Assembly: GCF_905171775.1 (NCBI RefSeq)
Contig: NC_053490.1
Location: 458,259,643-458,323,642, forward strand
From: Rana temporaria
Taxonomy: Eukaryota > Chordata > Amphibia > Anura > Ranidae
Length of the DNA stretch: 64,000 nucleotides
Reading direction: 5' to 3'
Below, one piece after another: positions 32,259 through 44,487 of this stretch. The first letter of the stretch is position 1. The number at the start of each line of letters is the position of its first letter. A program made the position numbers and the translations under genes. The notes beneath the pieces were generated by a model. It made no database searches. It was given only the letters and a program-made list of their open reading frames with translations, and was not told where the DNA came from.

Positions 32259-32815
32259 ATAACGTCTGTTTAATTGTGTTAAATAATGCATGGAGCAAAA
32301 GCTAGACAAATTTTACAACTGTTGCATTACTAGCCATTCAATAGCTGTTAATTATCAAAATTCTACCTATTTGGTAGAAGAAAAGTGTGTTTTACTTTGT
32401 GTAGCAATTCTATATAAGTAGGTTGAAGACAAAGCTGTGTTGTCGAGTCAGGCTGGTTGTTGGGAACCCTGTGCCTGTCTACCAGCCAGTAAGATGGCCT
32501 GCCAACACATGAAACAGTTAAGCATTCAAACTCGGCAAACTACTATGGGATCAGCTGCTCAGTCTAATTGACCAGTGACATGCCACCATGCTCCTTAGTT
32601 CCAGAGTAGGAAAGCTGAGGGCAGACATATTACTGCTTGGATAGTTAGATTGCTTAGTGGATGCATGCTTAGTTTGCTCGATGTTGGATGCGTCTTACGT
32701 GACGGGTTATTTCATGGGCTGATATTTAGGTAGATGGCTCCTTGACAACCATACCCTCCTTTAGAACATATAAATGAATAGTAAGCGGCAATATATTTTT
32801 TGGTTTAATACAGCT
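32259..32815. other. Intron, nothing recognised
   Basis: No element ends, RNA gene or exon seen. Confidence 0.4.
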
Positions 32816-33318
32816 TTAAAGTGTTACTAAACCCAGGACTCTGCATTCACTATATCTGGTCTCCCACAGTACACAAAACATTGAAATGCAATTATTTTAG
32901 TAAATATAAATTGCTAGTTACCTTTTCTCATTAGCAGTATATAACAGTCTTTTGACTTCTATTAGTGTCAGGTTAAAGCTTGCAGGAGGAGTTTTCATTC
33001 TACTCTTGACTCCTATGAGCCTGCATGACCCTGACCCTCTGTCTAGACAGTGTTGATTGGTCCCGTGTTGATCATATTCACATAAAAAATAACTGTCTAG
33101 CTATACACACCAAACTGAGCATGTGCAGAGTGACCCCCCTGTTCTATCAGGAGATGGATTGGGAACTGTGGAAGAAGGGAAGGATCAGAGAAGACAGGAT
33201 CACACACTTTTTACACAAAGCGCAGGATTAACCCCTTAGGTTCCACAGTGAGTATAACAAGCATGCTTTACTGCATATACAGACAGATTTTACTGTTGTG
33301 GGTTCAGTAACACTTTAA
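32816..33318. mobile_element. TTAA-flanked MITE, family C copy 2
   Basis: Same termini and interior as 6267-6714: ttaaagtgttactaaaccca, tgcattcactatatctggtc, and the right end gttcagtaacactttaa. Confidence 0.85.
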
Positions 33319-34403
33319 GCATTTGACGATCTGACTGTACAAGTTTACTATGGAATTATTTGCATCATTTGCATGAGTTTTCTGCCCTCTAGACACCTGC
33401 AATACCAGAAATAATCATGATCGTCCAGGAAAATTCATTTTAGAGTAGCTGTTTTTGCTTCTTTTCATGTCCATGGGTAGAGGCCAATGCCATATTGCCG
33501 TCATGTCCCACCTGCTAATTCGCCTTTGGTGACAGATGTCCTCAACTAACGGCTTTAGCTGGAAATATTGATCCGACTGGTAAAAAAAAAACGTGCCCTC
33601 ATCACTAATGTTCTTCCCTGAGACAACTGGCAGCCTGCGTCATTCACCTCGTCCCATTTTCCTCTGCATTCTAATACGTTTGCCAAAATCAGCACAGATA
33701 TTCAGAAAGCACTCCGATGATTGGTGTATTGTAGCGGCTTGTCTAGCTGACTTCTGAGCCTTATAAAATACTGACGTTTGGTGTAGATGTCTCCATAGAA
33801 GTGGTTAATTCTCTTAGTTCAAGAGCACAGTGTTTGAACTTGGACTGTTTGCTGAACAGCGTGTCGCTGTGGAGCTGCCACATCATCTGGCGGTAGAACG
33901 GCGTTTGCATGGCTGAGCCCAAAACGATCTGCTTGTCTTAATGGTTTACATAATGCTGTAAGAACTTGGCTGGTCATAAATGCCTGTTTAACACTATGGT
34001 GTCATTTGCACTCACATGCTGTAATCTCCAGAAACCATAAAGGGCCATAGCAGCAAAAGTTAGATCCCTTATGTAAACCGTGTGAATTTCTAGTATTATA
34101 TGTCTTGAAGGTAATCTGTCTTGACAGTATATAAACATTGGAACAAAATGTTGGACAGCTGAGGTTTTTATAATTTTACAGGAAACTGAACGAGCGCCAT
34201 ATCAAAGGTCTGAAGTTCAAAGTGATGTTTTATTAAAGAATAATTCCAGACATCGGTTTGTTATACCATTGTTACATTGGTCCAGCTTATAACCAATGTA
34301 ACTACGTACATATTCTACCTTGCCAATATCCCTGGAAGCTGAAAATCACTGAACACCACTATTCCACTTGCTTCCGAGTCCTGCACGGGACAACTGCTCA
34401 GCA
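33319..34403. other. Unique-looking intron
   Basis: No repeat ends apparent. One of the longest non-repetitive stretches; no supported exon. Confidence 0.4.
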
Positions 34404-34411
34404 TAAGCGCC

Positions 34412-34884
34412 CAGGGTCGGTGCTACCACTGGGCAAACTAGGCACCCACCTAGGGCACAGTGCTGCCTAGGGAGCCCGGCCACTGGCGTTCCTACTCTGC
34501 TCTCTTTGTAGCAAGCAACTAAGTCTCAGCATAAACAGGCAGCCGTCGCTCGGTTCGCACATAATGTAAGAGGTGCAGCGGCGGTGGAAGACTGTCTGTG
34601 TCCCGACTCTGGAATGAATAGAAGCAAGCAAATATTCATTGATGGGCGGCTGTTGAGGCTGCATTTGATGGGCGGCGGTTGAGGCTGCATTTGATGGGCG
34701 GCGGTTGAGGCTGCATTTGATGGGCGGCGGTTGAGGCTGCATTTGATGGGCGGCGGTTGAGGCTGCATTTGTTGGGAACTGGTGGTATACATGGACAGGG
34801 CAAAGAGGGTGTGGTAAGGGGTGGAGCTGAGGGAGGCAGCAAAATGAGGTTTCGCCTAGGGTGTCAATCCTTGCACCAGCCCTG
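34412..34884. mobile_element. hAT-type element with 26-bp minisatellite
   Basis: Starts cagggtcggtgctacc and ends ttgcaccagccctg. Flanked by taagcgcc (34404-34411) and taagtgcc (34885-34892), seven of eight matching. It contains a five-copy minisatellite and no transposase frame. Confidence 0.78.
34641..34770. repeat. 26-bp minisatellite, 5 copies
   Basis: Starts at 34641, 34667, 34693, 34719 and 34745. Unit gatgggcggcggttgaggct plus gcattt. Only the first copy carries a change (ggctgttg). Confidence 0.96.
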
Positions 34885-35153
34885 TAAGTGCCCATCAGAG
34901 AAAGCTTTGCATTTTCAGATTGGACGAGGTAAAGGTCATGACGTCACTGCCCTGTCGCTCCACCTTATCCTATCATACACCGCTTTACATTCTCTAAATG
35001 GCGCCCATGTCCAGCATCCAACCTTGTGTGTTCAGTAAGCAGGGGTGCAGCTGATCAGCATGGAACATGGAAGCAAGTGGAAATCACTGGACTAGTGATG
35101 TCTACATTAGTAATTTCGAGCTTTCAGGAACATCGGTCAGGTATGGTATATAC

Positions 35154-35291
35154 CAGTGATGGCAAACCTTGGCACCCCAGATGTTTTGAAACTACATTTG
35201 CTACATGATGCTCATGCACTCTGCAATGTAGTTGAGCATCATAGGAAATGTAGTTCCAAAACATCTGGGGTGCCAAGGTTCACCATCACTG
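35154..35291. mobile_element. 138-bp foldback hAT MITE, copy 1
   Basis: Starts cagtgatggcaaaccttgg and ends aaggttcaccatcactg. The two halves are reverse complements around gatgctcatgcactctgc. Exact 8-bp duplication gtatatac (35146-35153, 35292-35299). A second copy is at 53925-54060. Confidence 0.92.
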
Positions 35292-35324
35292 GTATATACC
35301 TATTCAAGCTGAGCTAGTGTAACT

Positions 35325-35660
35325 ACACTATATTCCCACAAGTTTTGGAACACCTGTCTTTACACGCACATGAACGTTAATGGCATCCCAGTCTTAGTCC
35401 GTAGGGTTCAATATTGAGTTGGCCCACCGTTTGCAGCTATAACAGCTTCAACTCTTCTAGGAAGGCTGTCTACATAGTTTAGGAGTGTGTTTATGGGAAT
35501 GTTTGACCATTCTTCCAGAAACGCATCTGTGAGGTCGGGCACTGATGTGGATGAGAAGGCCTGGCTCGCAGGCTCTACTCAAATTCATTCCAACCGTGTT
35601 ATATCTGGTTGAGATTCGGACTCTGTGTAGGCCAGTCAAGTTCCTCCACCCCAAACTCGC
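35325..35660 (-). pseudogene. Tc1/mariner transposase C-terminal relic
   Basis: Minus-strand translation reads EFGVEELDWPTQSPNLNQI, stop, HGWNEFE, stop, SLRARP. This is a mutated version of the Tc1 signature SPDLNPIEHLWDELE with the following RLRARP. The rest of the C-terminus decays through several stops. The right edge near 35660 is abrupt. No inverted terminal repeats were found, so this is a truncated dead copy. Confidence 0.8.
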
Positions 35661-36429
35661 TCATGGTAAATACCTCTAATGCTGCCAAAACCGCAGAACA
35701 CCTCTGTAATCAAGGGAAGTTGCCAAATGACTCTTTAGAAACTAGCACTTACACGGATGTCTATTTCTGGGTCCCCCAATGTGATGTAGGGGTCAATGGG
35801 ATCATCACTCTGCTCTCCCTCTGTCAGCATATTTACTGCTAGCAATTTTTGTAGTTTAGCAGAGCCTAATTGGCTCCTAATTCTATGCCATCCATCTCCC
35901 AGGCTGAGTGCTGCTATACAGGTGATTACAATTTTATATCAAGTCAGGTACTGAATGTTTTAATATCTGCCAGGAATTCTGTTTTAATAACTCCCATGGA
36001 ACAGAAGATACAGACCGTAGTATAGCGAGGAACTCCTGTTTTCCAAAGTGCAGCTAGCTTCCTGTTCAGTAATCCTGGTGATAAAAGCTACCAACTGTCA
36101 TTTTGCTATCTCCTTTTTTATAACCTGGCAACTGACACTATAGGCTGCACAACACGTACAGGTCATATCAGGGCATGTATATGTACATGTCAACCTCTTC
36201 ATTTCTGTACAGATTTAGGTTTACATACATAATGGTAATCTTTTTAATTTTAGGTTTAGCAGTCCTTTCAATAAAAATGCAGCTCTTGCCCCAAGGCTTT
36301 ACCAAGTCTATGGAACAGAATATGTGGCCTCCTATAGCTTTTGAGGTCTCAACATTTGGTAAGTTGGCATGTTGGTGGATATGGACACTGGAGATGTTTC
36401 TCATTTGCTGTAGAGCCATCCAGAGAATG
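35661..36429. other. Intron, nothing recognised
   Basis: No element termini or exon-like segment supported. Confidence 0.35.
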
Positions 36430-36800
36430 GATATATAGCACCAGTTGTGGCTGGTGCTCAAGAATTTTGGGGGGTGCAAACAGAGAAAAAAAAAAATCAA
36501 GCGCGGCCACTGTGCCCATCAAGCGTGGCCACATCAATTGCCCCCAGTTTGTGTGCCCATCAATTGCCGTCAGTGTGCCCCCCCCCCCCCCAGCCCGGCA
36601 CTTACTTGTCTCAGGTCACATCGCTGTCCTCCACGCTCCCTCTGGGTCCTCAATGTCTTCTCCTCTTCCCGTCTTGAGCAATGATTGGACGCCTGATAGG
36701 TGTTCAATCGCAGCACGTGTCGCTTCAGCCAATCAGGTGGCGGGTAACCAGACCCGGTGCATCTGATTGGCAGAGAGGCGGGTCATTGTTGGGGAAGCAA
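36430..36800. repeat. Dispersed repeat shared with 49260-49705, opposite orientation
   Basis: Shares ggctggtgctcaagaatttt, the C-run with gtgcccatcaa words, and the block from cattgaggac (complement) through cagccaatcaggtggcggg with the second copy. gtggctggtgctc resembles a hAT terminus but I could not define both ends. Confidence 0.6.
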
Positions 36801-37299
36801 TTTATTTGCTTATCTATCACACCACTGTGTAAACAGCGAACGCACAGCATTGCGCCCGCTGTTTACCGATTTGGAAGACTATTTGAGCCTACAGAACATC
36901 GGAACAGCAAGACCCTGTATGCTTGGAAACTAAAGGATACACTACAATACAACACATTACGTCACTTCTGAAGTTATATTCTGTCGTATGAGATTTTTTG
37001 TAAATTGAGTAACCTCTTTCGATATGAGACTAGGATGCAAATAAAGAAAAACAGACGATCATTCATCCAATATTCTTATCATGTGTATGAGGCTTAAGGC
37101 TGTCAGCAGATCGACCTCTACAAACTTGGCAGTGGAGAGCAACTGGGCATGTGCAGAACAGGGTGAGACAGTGTATTTTTGGATTTTAAACAGCATAGGC
37201 ACTTAATGTTTTATATAGCTATACCTGCAAAAGGGGTCAGCCTGAAGTGATCTTGTAGGACTTCATTGTCTGACTAATGTTCTTTTTTAACTCTGGACA
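36801..37299. other. Intron, nothing recognised
   Basis: No repeat ends, RNA gene or exon identified. Confidence 0.35.
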
Positions 37300-37733
37300 C
37301 AGCCGATCACAGAACGAGGTAAAGGGCCAATCACAGCTGATCATAGTGTAAACAGTAATTTCCTCACGCGCTGTAACAAAGCGGAGCCGGTAACCAGCCA
37401 GTGTCACAAGGGACATGTATACAGATAATCAGGGCGCTGATTATCAGTTCAGCCTCATCAGCGCACATCAGTGAAGGAGAAAAATTACTTATTTGCAAAA
37501 TTTAAGAACCGAAACTAAAATTAGTTTTTGTCTTTGGTCTAGCAAAAAATAAAAAACCCTGTGGTGATTAAATACCACTAAAATCAAGTTCTATTTGTGT
37601 GAACAAAATGATAAAAATGTCACGTGTAGTGTTGCACGACCGCACAATTGTCATTCAAAGTGCAACTGCGCTGAAAGCTGAAAATTGGCCTGGGCAGGAA
37701 GGGGGTGAAAGTGCCCAGTAGGCAAGTGGTTAA
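37300..37733. mobile_element. TTAA MITE family B, partial copy 3
   Basis: Right end tgcccagtaggcaagtgg plus TTAA (37730-37733), preceded by aaaataaaaaaccctg, gattaaataccac and cacaattgtcattc as in 4289-5315 (reverse). The left end is indistinct. Confidence 0.6.
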
Positions 37734-38351
37734 GAAGAGCAAACTTTTATGAAAAATGTATTCTCCTTCATATGATTTTGACAGCTGCATATGGTGGGAG
37801 CTGCCTCTTCACTCCTCATTCTGAGATCAATGCTTTTCTATTCCTATATAATGGAAGGTCGTTCTTTCTCTTTTGACAAACTCTGATCTAATGAAAAGTA
37901 AAAACGACAAAATTATAGCTTACATGATACCCATGGAAGATGAGATACATGTTGCTAAAAAGGTTTAAATCATTTGTGTAGATTTTTTTATTTTTTTTTT
38001 CTAAAGTTGAATTCCGTGGAACCTATAAGGTTTCATGTAAACTAGCAGCTCCTAAACTTGAATTTAAGAATTTTTTTTTTTTTTTTTTTTTTTCTTTTGC
38101 CAAAGCTCCTAAACTCCACTTCATAAAAGCCTCTGTCCATGTACACATAAGCTTGTAAGATCATTTAGGAGCTGCTGTGGTTAGGTGAGGTTCAACCTCC
38201 CCTAACATCCTTCCTTCTGAATGCGGAAGAAACGCGTTCAGAATAGGAAAATCTTGACTGTCGGAGGTTAAATTAGTTCAAGTGTACATGAAGCCTTAAA
38301 CTCTCCCTTGCAGAGGGACTGTGCCCGAGCTGTGAGGGTTACTGGTTGTTT
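37734..38351. other. Intron with a repeat fragment
   Basis: About 38020-38270 carries caaagctcctaaactcc and gtacatgaagccttaaa words shared with 16736-16850. T-run at about 38070-38093. No gene. Confidence 0.35.
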
Positions 38352-38359
38352 GTCTAAGG

Positions 38360-38514
38360 CAGGGATAGGCAACCTCGGCCCTCCAGCTGTGGTGAAACTA
38401 CAAGTACCATGAGACATTGCAAGACCCTGACAATCAGACATGATTCCTAGAGGCAGAGGCATGTTGGGATTTGTAGTTTCACCACAGCTGGAGTGCCAAG
38501 GTTGCTTATCCCTG
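38360..38514. mobile_element. 155-bp foldback hAT MITE
   Basis: Starts cagggataggcaacctcgg and ends ggttgcttatccctg. Inner arms tccagctgtggtgaaacta and its complement. Flanked by gtctaagg / gtctagag, six of eight matching. Confidence 0.82.
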
Positions 38515-38679
38515 GTCTAGAGGATGGAAAAGCATTTTGCATACTTGATCCTCCATGCCCTGGCGGTGGACTGTTCCTCTGTGTTATCGGATCCAATGCA
38601 GTGCTATGGTCCCTGCATTGTTCTTGATGACGTGTGGACCTTAGACTGCTAGAGTATGGAGGAAAAGAGGCTGTGGAGA

Positions 38680-39259
38680 CAGATCCTAGGGTCACAGGCG
38701 CCTGGGTGCAGAAATATTTATGGTGCCCCGCATGGGCATGGTCATTTTACCAACTTCTCCCCTTTTAAAATGTTTCTATGGCAATGACTCAACCACAGAG
38801 ATGCTCCCCCACGAAATCTTCATTACCCTGGGATCCTTACATGATCTCTTAACAATAAACAAAATACAGGAAGAGAAGCAGAGTACTTTATTGGGACCTG
38901 CAGGGGGCCTCTCTGATGACACAGAGAGGGCTTCTGTTAGAGAGTCTGTTAGAAAGAGCCCCCAGACATACCTCAGACATGATACAGGAGATGGTCAGAG
39001 ACTGCAGACATAGTAGAGGATACGGTCACAGACTACAGACATTGTACAGGAGACATCAGAGACTGCAGACATGGTAAAGGAGATGGTCAGAGACACATCA
39101 GTTCTGGATGGACACACACCTATGCTAAGAACACTAGTTCTGGATGGACACAAACAAGGATAGAAGGAGGGAGGGGAGAACTCTGCCACTTCGGCGCCCC
39201 CACCTCTGCAGGCGCCTGGGTGCAAAGCACCCTGTGCACCCTGCCTAGGATCGGCCCTG
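38680..39259. mobile_element. hAT-type element with internal tandem repeats
   Basis: Starts cagatcctagggtcacagg and ends ctaggatcggccctg, an inverted pair. Exact 8-bp duplication tgtggaga (38672-38679, 39260-39267). The middle holds degenerate tandem units of agactgcagacatggtaaag type and a doubled agttctggatggacac. The left boundary of the 1.65-kb duplication (39085) falls inside it. Confidence 0.85.
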
Positions 39260-40737
39260 TGTGGAGACTGGTCTAGCTGCACTTTACCAGGTCCTCTAGA
39301 TATAAACAAAAAGTTGAGAGAAGTATGAGTTGTGTTTTTTTTTTCCATAATCGTACTTACCTAGGTGGATGCTGCATCTGTCCCCTGGTCGTCTCTACAC
39401 TGAGAACTGAGCGATCGAACATTGCAGATGGCTCGGTTCTCACAACTCCCTGAGCAGAGAGCTGTAGACTGTCAGTCAGCATCTCTCTGCTCTTCCACGC
39501 TCACTGGTGCGCTAAGCTGTGTAGGGGCGGGGAGCGCCTATCTCAGCGGCTTGCTGAGAGGCTGAGACAGGCATCAGTTGAGGCACCTGGCGGATCCAGA
39601 CTCCCAGAGTCTGGATGACGCGGTGCCTGGAGTGATCTGTGTGATGTCAGCAGAGAGCGGACTTCAGACCGTTCTATGCTGAAAACGGGTCACAGGAGTG
39701 CAACACTGTGATCCATAGGAGAAGCCCAGCCAAACAAGCTTTGGCTGGACTTCTCCTTTAACCCTTGGAATGCGGTTGCAGCCACACTGCAAGGGAGGGT
39801 TTGTAACTTTCCTGGTGTGCAGCATTCATTTGATAAAGTTATTATGGCTATAGACTTGTAGAATTTAATTCAAAAATTTTTTAATTTAGGAGTATTTATT
39901 GGATTCTCTAATCATTAGTGGGGTCAAATCTTTGCTCTTTTTTAACCACAATAAGATTTGTTTTTTTTGTTTTTTTTTGCAGAAAGTCAATTTTTTCCCA
40001 AAATTAAATATTAAAAAGCGAACAGAATTTTGAAAGTAGATTTCAAGTACATTCAAAGTACATTTGTCAAGTCATCATATGTACTGAGAATTTTCGCATG
40101 AACGTTTATTAGAAAATCTATCGGGGTATGGCCAGCTTTAAGCCGGGTACACGCCACAGTTAGTTTTTCATTTTTATTTTTTTCATGCAACCCTGCGGGT
40201 TGTACAAAAAAATAAATTGTGCGCTCCGGTCGGAGCTGCTGTACTAACTATACGAGGTTAGTCTAGCGATCTCCCCCGCTGAGCTGTTGTGTTCTGACAG
40301 GGAGGCGGTCAGCTGCTGGTTTTGCAGCATGCACGTCTGAGAGAAGCCGGCCAGACCGACAGGCAGAATGTCGGACTTTTGTGTTTGTTTGTTTTTTACA
40401 GCAAATGTCTCCTGATAGTCTGGCCGTGTGTACAGAGCTTTAGTCTTCATTTTTTCAGCTGCTCTAGAATTACAAGACGCAGCCCCTAGGGAGCCCCTAG
40501 CTGTCTGCAATGGGCCCACATGAAATGCTATAAGGAAGAACCTTCCAAAGGCATATCATTGGAAGTTCAGGTACTTGGGACGTTCACATGCACTTCTGAT
40601 ATGAAAAGCCCATCTTCTGTTCCCTGGAGTATTACAGCTTTGCTGTGACCTCGAAATGACGTCTGATTTACATTGATTCCAAGGACCCTTTTGTGTAAAT
40701 TGTTGGAGAGTTTAAGCCAGCAGCAACAAAATCAAAC
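39085..40737. repeat. 1.65-kb direct duplication, copy 1
   Basis: Nearly identical to 42499-44144, starting ggtcagagacacatcag and ending agcaacaaaatcaaac. It includes the right part of the hAT at 38680-39259, a TTAA-type MITE (to about 39762) and a MITE from about 40139 (taagccgggtacacgcc) to 40443. Confidence 0.95.
39335..39764. mobile_element. TTAA-type MITE with ggagaagtccagcc terminus
   Basis: Right end tggacttctcctttaa. The interior (gtacttacctaggtggatgc, gagaactgagcgatcgaac) recurs in the second duplication copy and, reversed, in 63584-64000. The left end lies in a T-run. Confidence 0.6.
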
Positions 40738-41155
40738 AAGGTAAATAAGTGATAAGCGCTCCAGGTATGTGACAAATCACAACCAAAGTATATACGTGAA
40801 TGAATGAACCACAATAAAAAGAATGAGTGACCAAACTCAGAGTGTGCAGTGCGTACCGAAAAAATATATTATGAGAAAGTATATAATCAGATACTGTGAA
40901 ACCCTTTGGGAATATCCAGTCCCCTGTGAGTCTATAAATCACTGTGATGAGCACACATATGAAAAATGAATAAATAAATATATAAAAATATATATATATA
41001 TGAAAATATATAAAATGTGGATATATGGATGTGTAAAATACAACAATGATACTGATAAAACAGTCTATTAATGGAGATGATGAGATGTTCCCATATTAAG
41101 GTTTCTGTGTATAAGGCAGCAGTTTGAAAATCCTCATTGGTGTTGTAGTGCCCTT

Positions 41156-41360
41156 ACCATGAAGGTGCTATATGTGCGCATATAGAGATGTCCCTCCGGA
41201 TCTCCGATCACCTTTCTCCTGGGGTCACTCAATGTACGTAGTTCCAGCTGCTGTATACCATAAAGGTGCTATGAGCGCGCATATAGTGATGGCCCTCCGG
41301 GTCTCCGGTCACCTTTCTCCTGGGGTCACTTAGTTCAAGTTTGTTCCAACTGCTGCATGC
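41156..41360. repeat. ~101-bp tandem repeat, two copies
   Basis: First unit starts accatgaaggtgctat (41156), second accataaaggtgctat (41257). Both contain cacctttctcctggggtcac. Confidence 0.85.
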
Positions 41361-41626
41361 CTCCAAAATAATCCAAATAGTGGTAGTCCAATAGGAACAG
41401 CAATGGGGTGGGGAGAAAAGAAGATTGCCTCCAATAGTGTAGTAAGTTTAGGAATCCAAGAATGTTTATTGTAACAAAAAGCAGGTAGCACAAGAAGCGC
41501 TTTAAAATGACAAAACAACGTTTGTATAAAAGTGCAGACGTGGCGTTTAAAAATGCCGCCTTACGTCCGATGGCCTCCGGCTTGTGCGAGTGTTTTTCCT
41601 CGGTCTCGACTTTCGACTCCCTACGG

Positions 41627-41660
41627 CGTTACGTCACGCACCTCGTGACTTCATCAGGGG
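41627..41660 (-). ncRNA. Hammerhead-ribozyme-like core, degenerate
   Basis: On the minus strand: CTGATGA, then a perfect six-pair stem GTCACG/CGTGAC with loop AGGTG, then GTAA where the catalytic core needs GAAA. Stems I and III are not obvious. Probably inactive even if homologous. Confidence 0.35.
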
Positions 41661-42498
41661 ATTTCTATTGGCTGTCGGGCCGCCGGCTAAATACGCCCAA
41701 ACCGGAAGTAAACAGACTTCCATTTTCTTGAAGTCCATGTTAATGGACATATGTGTTTCAATAAGGGCTGCTGTTGGGACGTGACTAAAGTGTAAATAGA
41801 TGCTTAAACAGGTAATTAGCATCCCGTTTCATGTATATACTAAGTACAACACTGCAAAACTTAGAATTGATATTTACAGAGGAAACTTAGCATAAAAAGG
41901 GTGCAATCTCATCACAATTAGTGAGACAATGAAAAGATCGGTCATATGTAATTATGGATTATTACTGTTTAAATGCAAACAAACATATAATATTTTATTT
42001 AGAATGGTAAAAAGTGAAATTCAATGATTAACATTGGTATTAAAATTAAAAAGTTATGGAAGATTATAAACAATTATAAAAATTAAAAGCCATATAGGGC
42101 AATGGGTGACGCATGTTAAAGTGCATCAGTACCATGATTATTAAAGGCTACTCAGACCCAGTAGGCTAATAGACAAAAATTGCCCTAAAGGATAAGTAGA
42201 GTACCTATTTTAATTTATATATATAATAGTGGACTATATGTGTGTAGGAATAGTGGTGTGGATGGGGTAAGAGTCATAGGTGATGAATTTAACCCTTGCT
42301 GCTCTTTCACGTATAAACACATAAGGACATATGTCTCGTCGTGTAGGAAACCTCAACTCGGGACTTAGGATGTGTTATTTGTGATTAGAGGACAAGATGT
42401 CTTTACCACTGGGTAAAGTAGGTATAGGGGAAAATATCGAAGAAAGCCCCACACTACAAAAACATCTACTAAATCTAGATGTCCATGTAGTGCCCATG

Positions 42499-44144
42499 GG
42501 TCAGAGACACATCAGTTCTGGATGGACACACACCTATGCTAAGAACACTAGTTCTGGATGGACACAAACAAGGATAGAAGGAGGGAGGGGAGAACTCTGC
42601 CACTTCGGCGCCCCCACCTCTGCAGGCGCCTGGGTGCAAAGCACCCTGTGCACCCTGCCTAGGATCGGCCCTGTGTGGAGACTGGTCTAGCTGCGCTTTA
42701 CCAGGTCCTCTAGATATAAACAAAAAGTTGAGAGAAGTATGAGTTGTGTTTTTTTTTCCATAATCGTACTTACCTAGGTGGATGCTGCATCTGTCCCCTG
42801 GTCGTCTCTACACTGAGAACTGAGCGATCGAACATTGCAGATGGCTCGGTTCTCACAACTCCCTGAGCAGAGAGCTGTAGACTGTCAGTCAGCATCTCTC
42901 TGCTCTTCCACGCTCACTGGTGCGCTAAGCTGTGTAGGGGCGGGGAGCGCCTATCTCAGCGGCTTGCTGAGAGGCTGAGACAGGCATCAGTTGAGGCACC
43001 TGGCGGATCCAGACTCCCAGAGTCTGGATGACGCGGTGCCTGGAGTGATCTGTGTGATGTCAGCAGAGAGCGGACTTCAGACCGTTCTATGCTGAAAACG
43101 GGTCACAGGAGTGCAACACTGTGATCCATAGGAGAAGCCCAACCAAACAAGCTTTGGCTGGACTTCTCCTTTAACCCTTGGAATGCGGTTGCAGGCACAC
43201 TGCAAGGGAGGGTTTGTAACTTTCCTGGTGTGCAGCATTCATTTGATAAAGTTATTATGGCTATAGACTTGTAGAATTTCATTCAAAAAAAATTAATTTA
43301 GGAGTATTTATTGTATTCTCTAATCATTAGTGGGGTCAAATCTTTGCTCTTTTTTAACCACAATAAGATTTGTTTTTTTTGTTTTTTTTTGCAGAAAGTC
43401 AATTTTTTCCCAAAATTAAATATTAAAAAGCGAACAGAATTTTGAAAGTAGATTTCAAGTACATTCAAAGTACATTTGTCATCATATGTACTGAGAATTT
43501 TCACATGAACGTTTATTAGAAAATCTATCGGGGTATGGCCAGCTTTAAGCCGGGTACACGCCACAGTTAGTTTTTCATTTTTATTTTTTTCATGCAACCC
43601 TGCGGGTTGTACAAAAAAATAAATTGTGCGCTCCGGTCGGAGCTGCTGTACTAACCATACGAGGTTAGTCTAGCGATCTCCCCCGCTGAGCTGTTGTGTT
43701 CTGACAGGGAGGTGGTCAGCTGCTGGTTTTGCAGCATGCACGTCTGAGAGAAGCCGGCCAGACCGACAGGCAGAATGTCGGACTTTTGTGTTTGTTTGTT
43801 TTTTACAGCAAATGTCTCCTGATAGTCTGGCCGTGTGTACAGAGCTTTAGTCTTCATTTTTTCAGCTGCTCTAGAATTACAAGACGCAGCCCCTAGGGAG
43901 CCCCTAGCTGTCTGCAATGGGCCCACATGAAATGTTATAAGGAAGAACCTTCCAAAGGCATATCATTGGAAGTTCAGGTACTTGGGACGTTCACATGCAC
44001 TTCTGATATGAAAAGCCCATCTTCTGTTCCCTGGAGTATTACAGCTTTGCTGTGACCTCGGAATGACGTCTGATTTACATTGATTCCCAGGACCCTTTTG
44101 TGTAAATTGTTGGAGAGTTTAAGCCAGCAGCAACAAAATCAAAC
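42499..44144. repeat. 1.65-kb direct duplication, copy 2
   Basis: Matches 39085-40737 with roughly fifteen small differences, for example a five-base shortening (gtcaagtcatc against gtcatc) and single changes such as cgaaatgacg/cggaatgacg. It lacks the left part of the hAT, showing that the copy boundary is unrelated to transposon ends. Confidence 0.95.
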
Positions 44145-44487
44145 CAACAAGAAGGTTCTAATTATTTCTAGAATATTTTGTACTTCCTGGTTTATGAATC
44201 TGTCGCCAGTCATAATCCTCACTCCTCCTCAAATTCCATCTTTATTCAGAAAAGCTTTTGTAATAGACGATGCTTTTTGGATCCAAAGGCACTTTGCTTG
44301 GTTTGTCTGACTTTTTCTGTTTTAATCAACACTGAACATGTAAGTGGACCCGTGGTTGTGAATTACAAAAAACTTTATCTCCACATTTCACACATTGGAC
44401 TTCTGAACTTAAAATGTTGTTTTATATGACAGTTACCGATAAAAAATGTAATTGAAACTTTAAAGCAAAACTCCAGGCAGATATATA
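44145..44487. other. Intron, nothing recognised
   Basis: Short unclassified stretch ending in a TTAA-type start (ctttaaagcaaaactccagg, about 44459). Confidence 0.35.

Larger units (their letters stand above)
40738..42498. mobile_element. Spacer between the duplicated blocks; retroelement-like non-coding DNA
   Basis: AT-rich, with a two-copy ~101-bp tandem repeat (41156-41360, tctccggtcacctttctcct) and a hammerhead-like motif on the minus strand at 41627-41660. Amphibian Penelope-like elements are known to carry hammerhead motifs in terminal regions, so this could be part of one. No reverse transcriptase or GIY-YIG coding is visible. The classification is tentative. Confidence 0.35.

Noticed and set aside
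36175..36438. 87-codon open frame with hydrophobic residues
   Set aside because: No splice signals, no recognisable domain, composition like random AT-rich DNA.
42397..42690. 97-codon frame starting MSLPLGKVGIGENIEESP
   Set aside because: The start lies in the spacer and the rest in the hAT-derived duplication copy, so it is a chance fusion across a duplication boundary.
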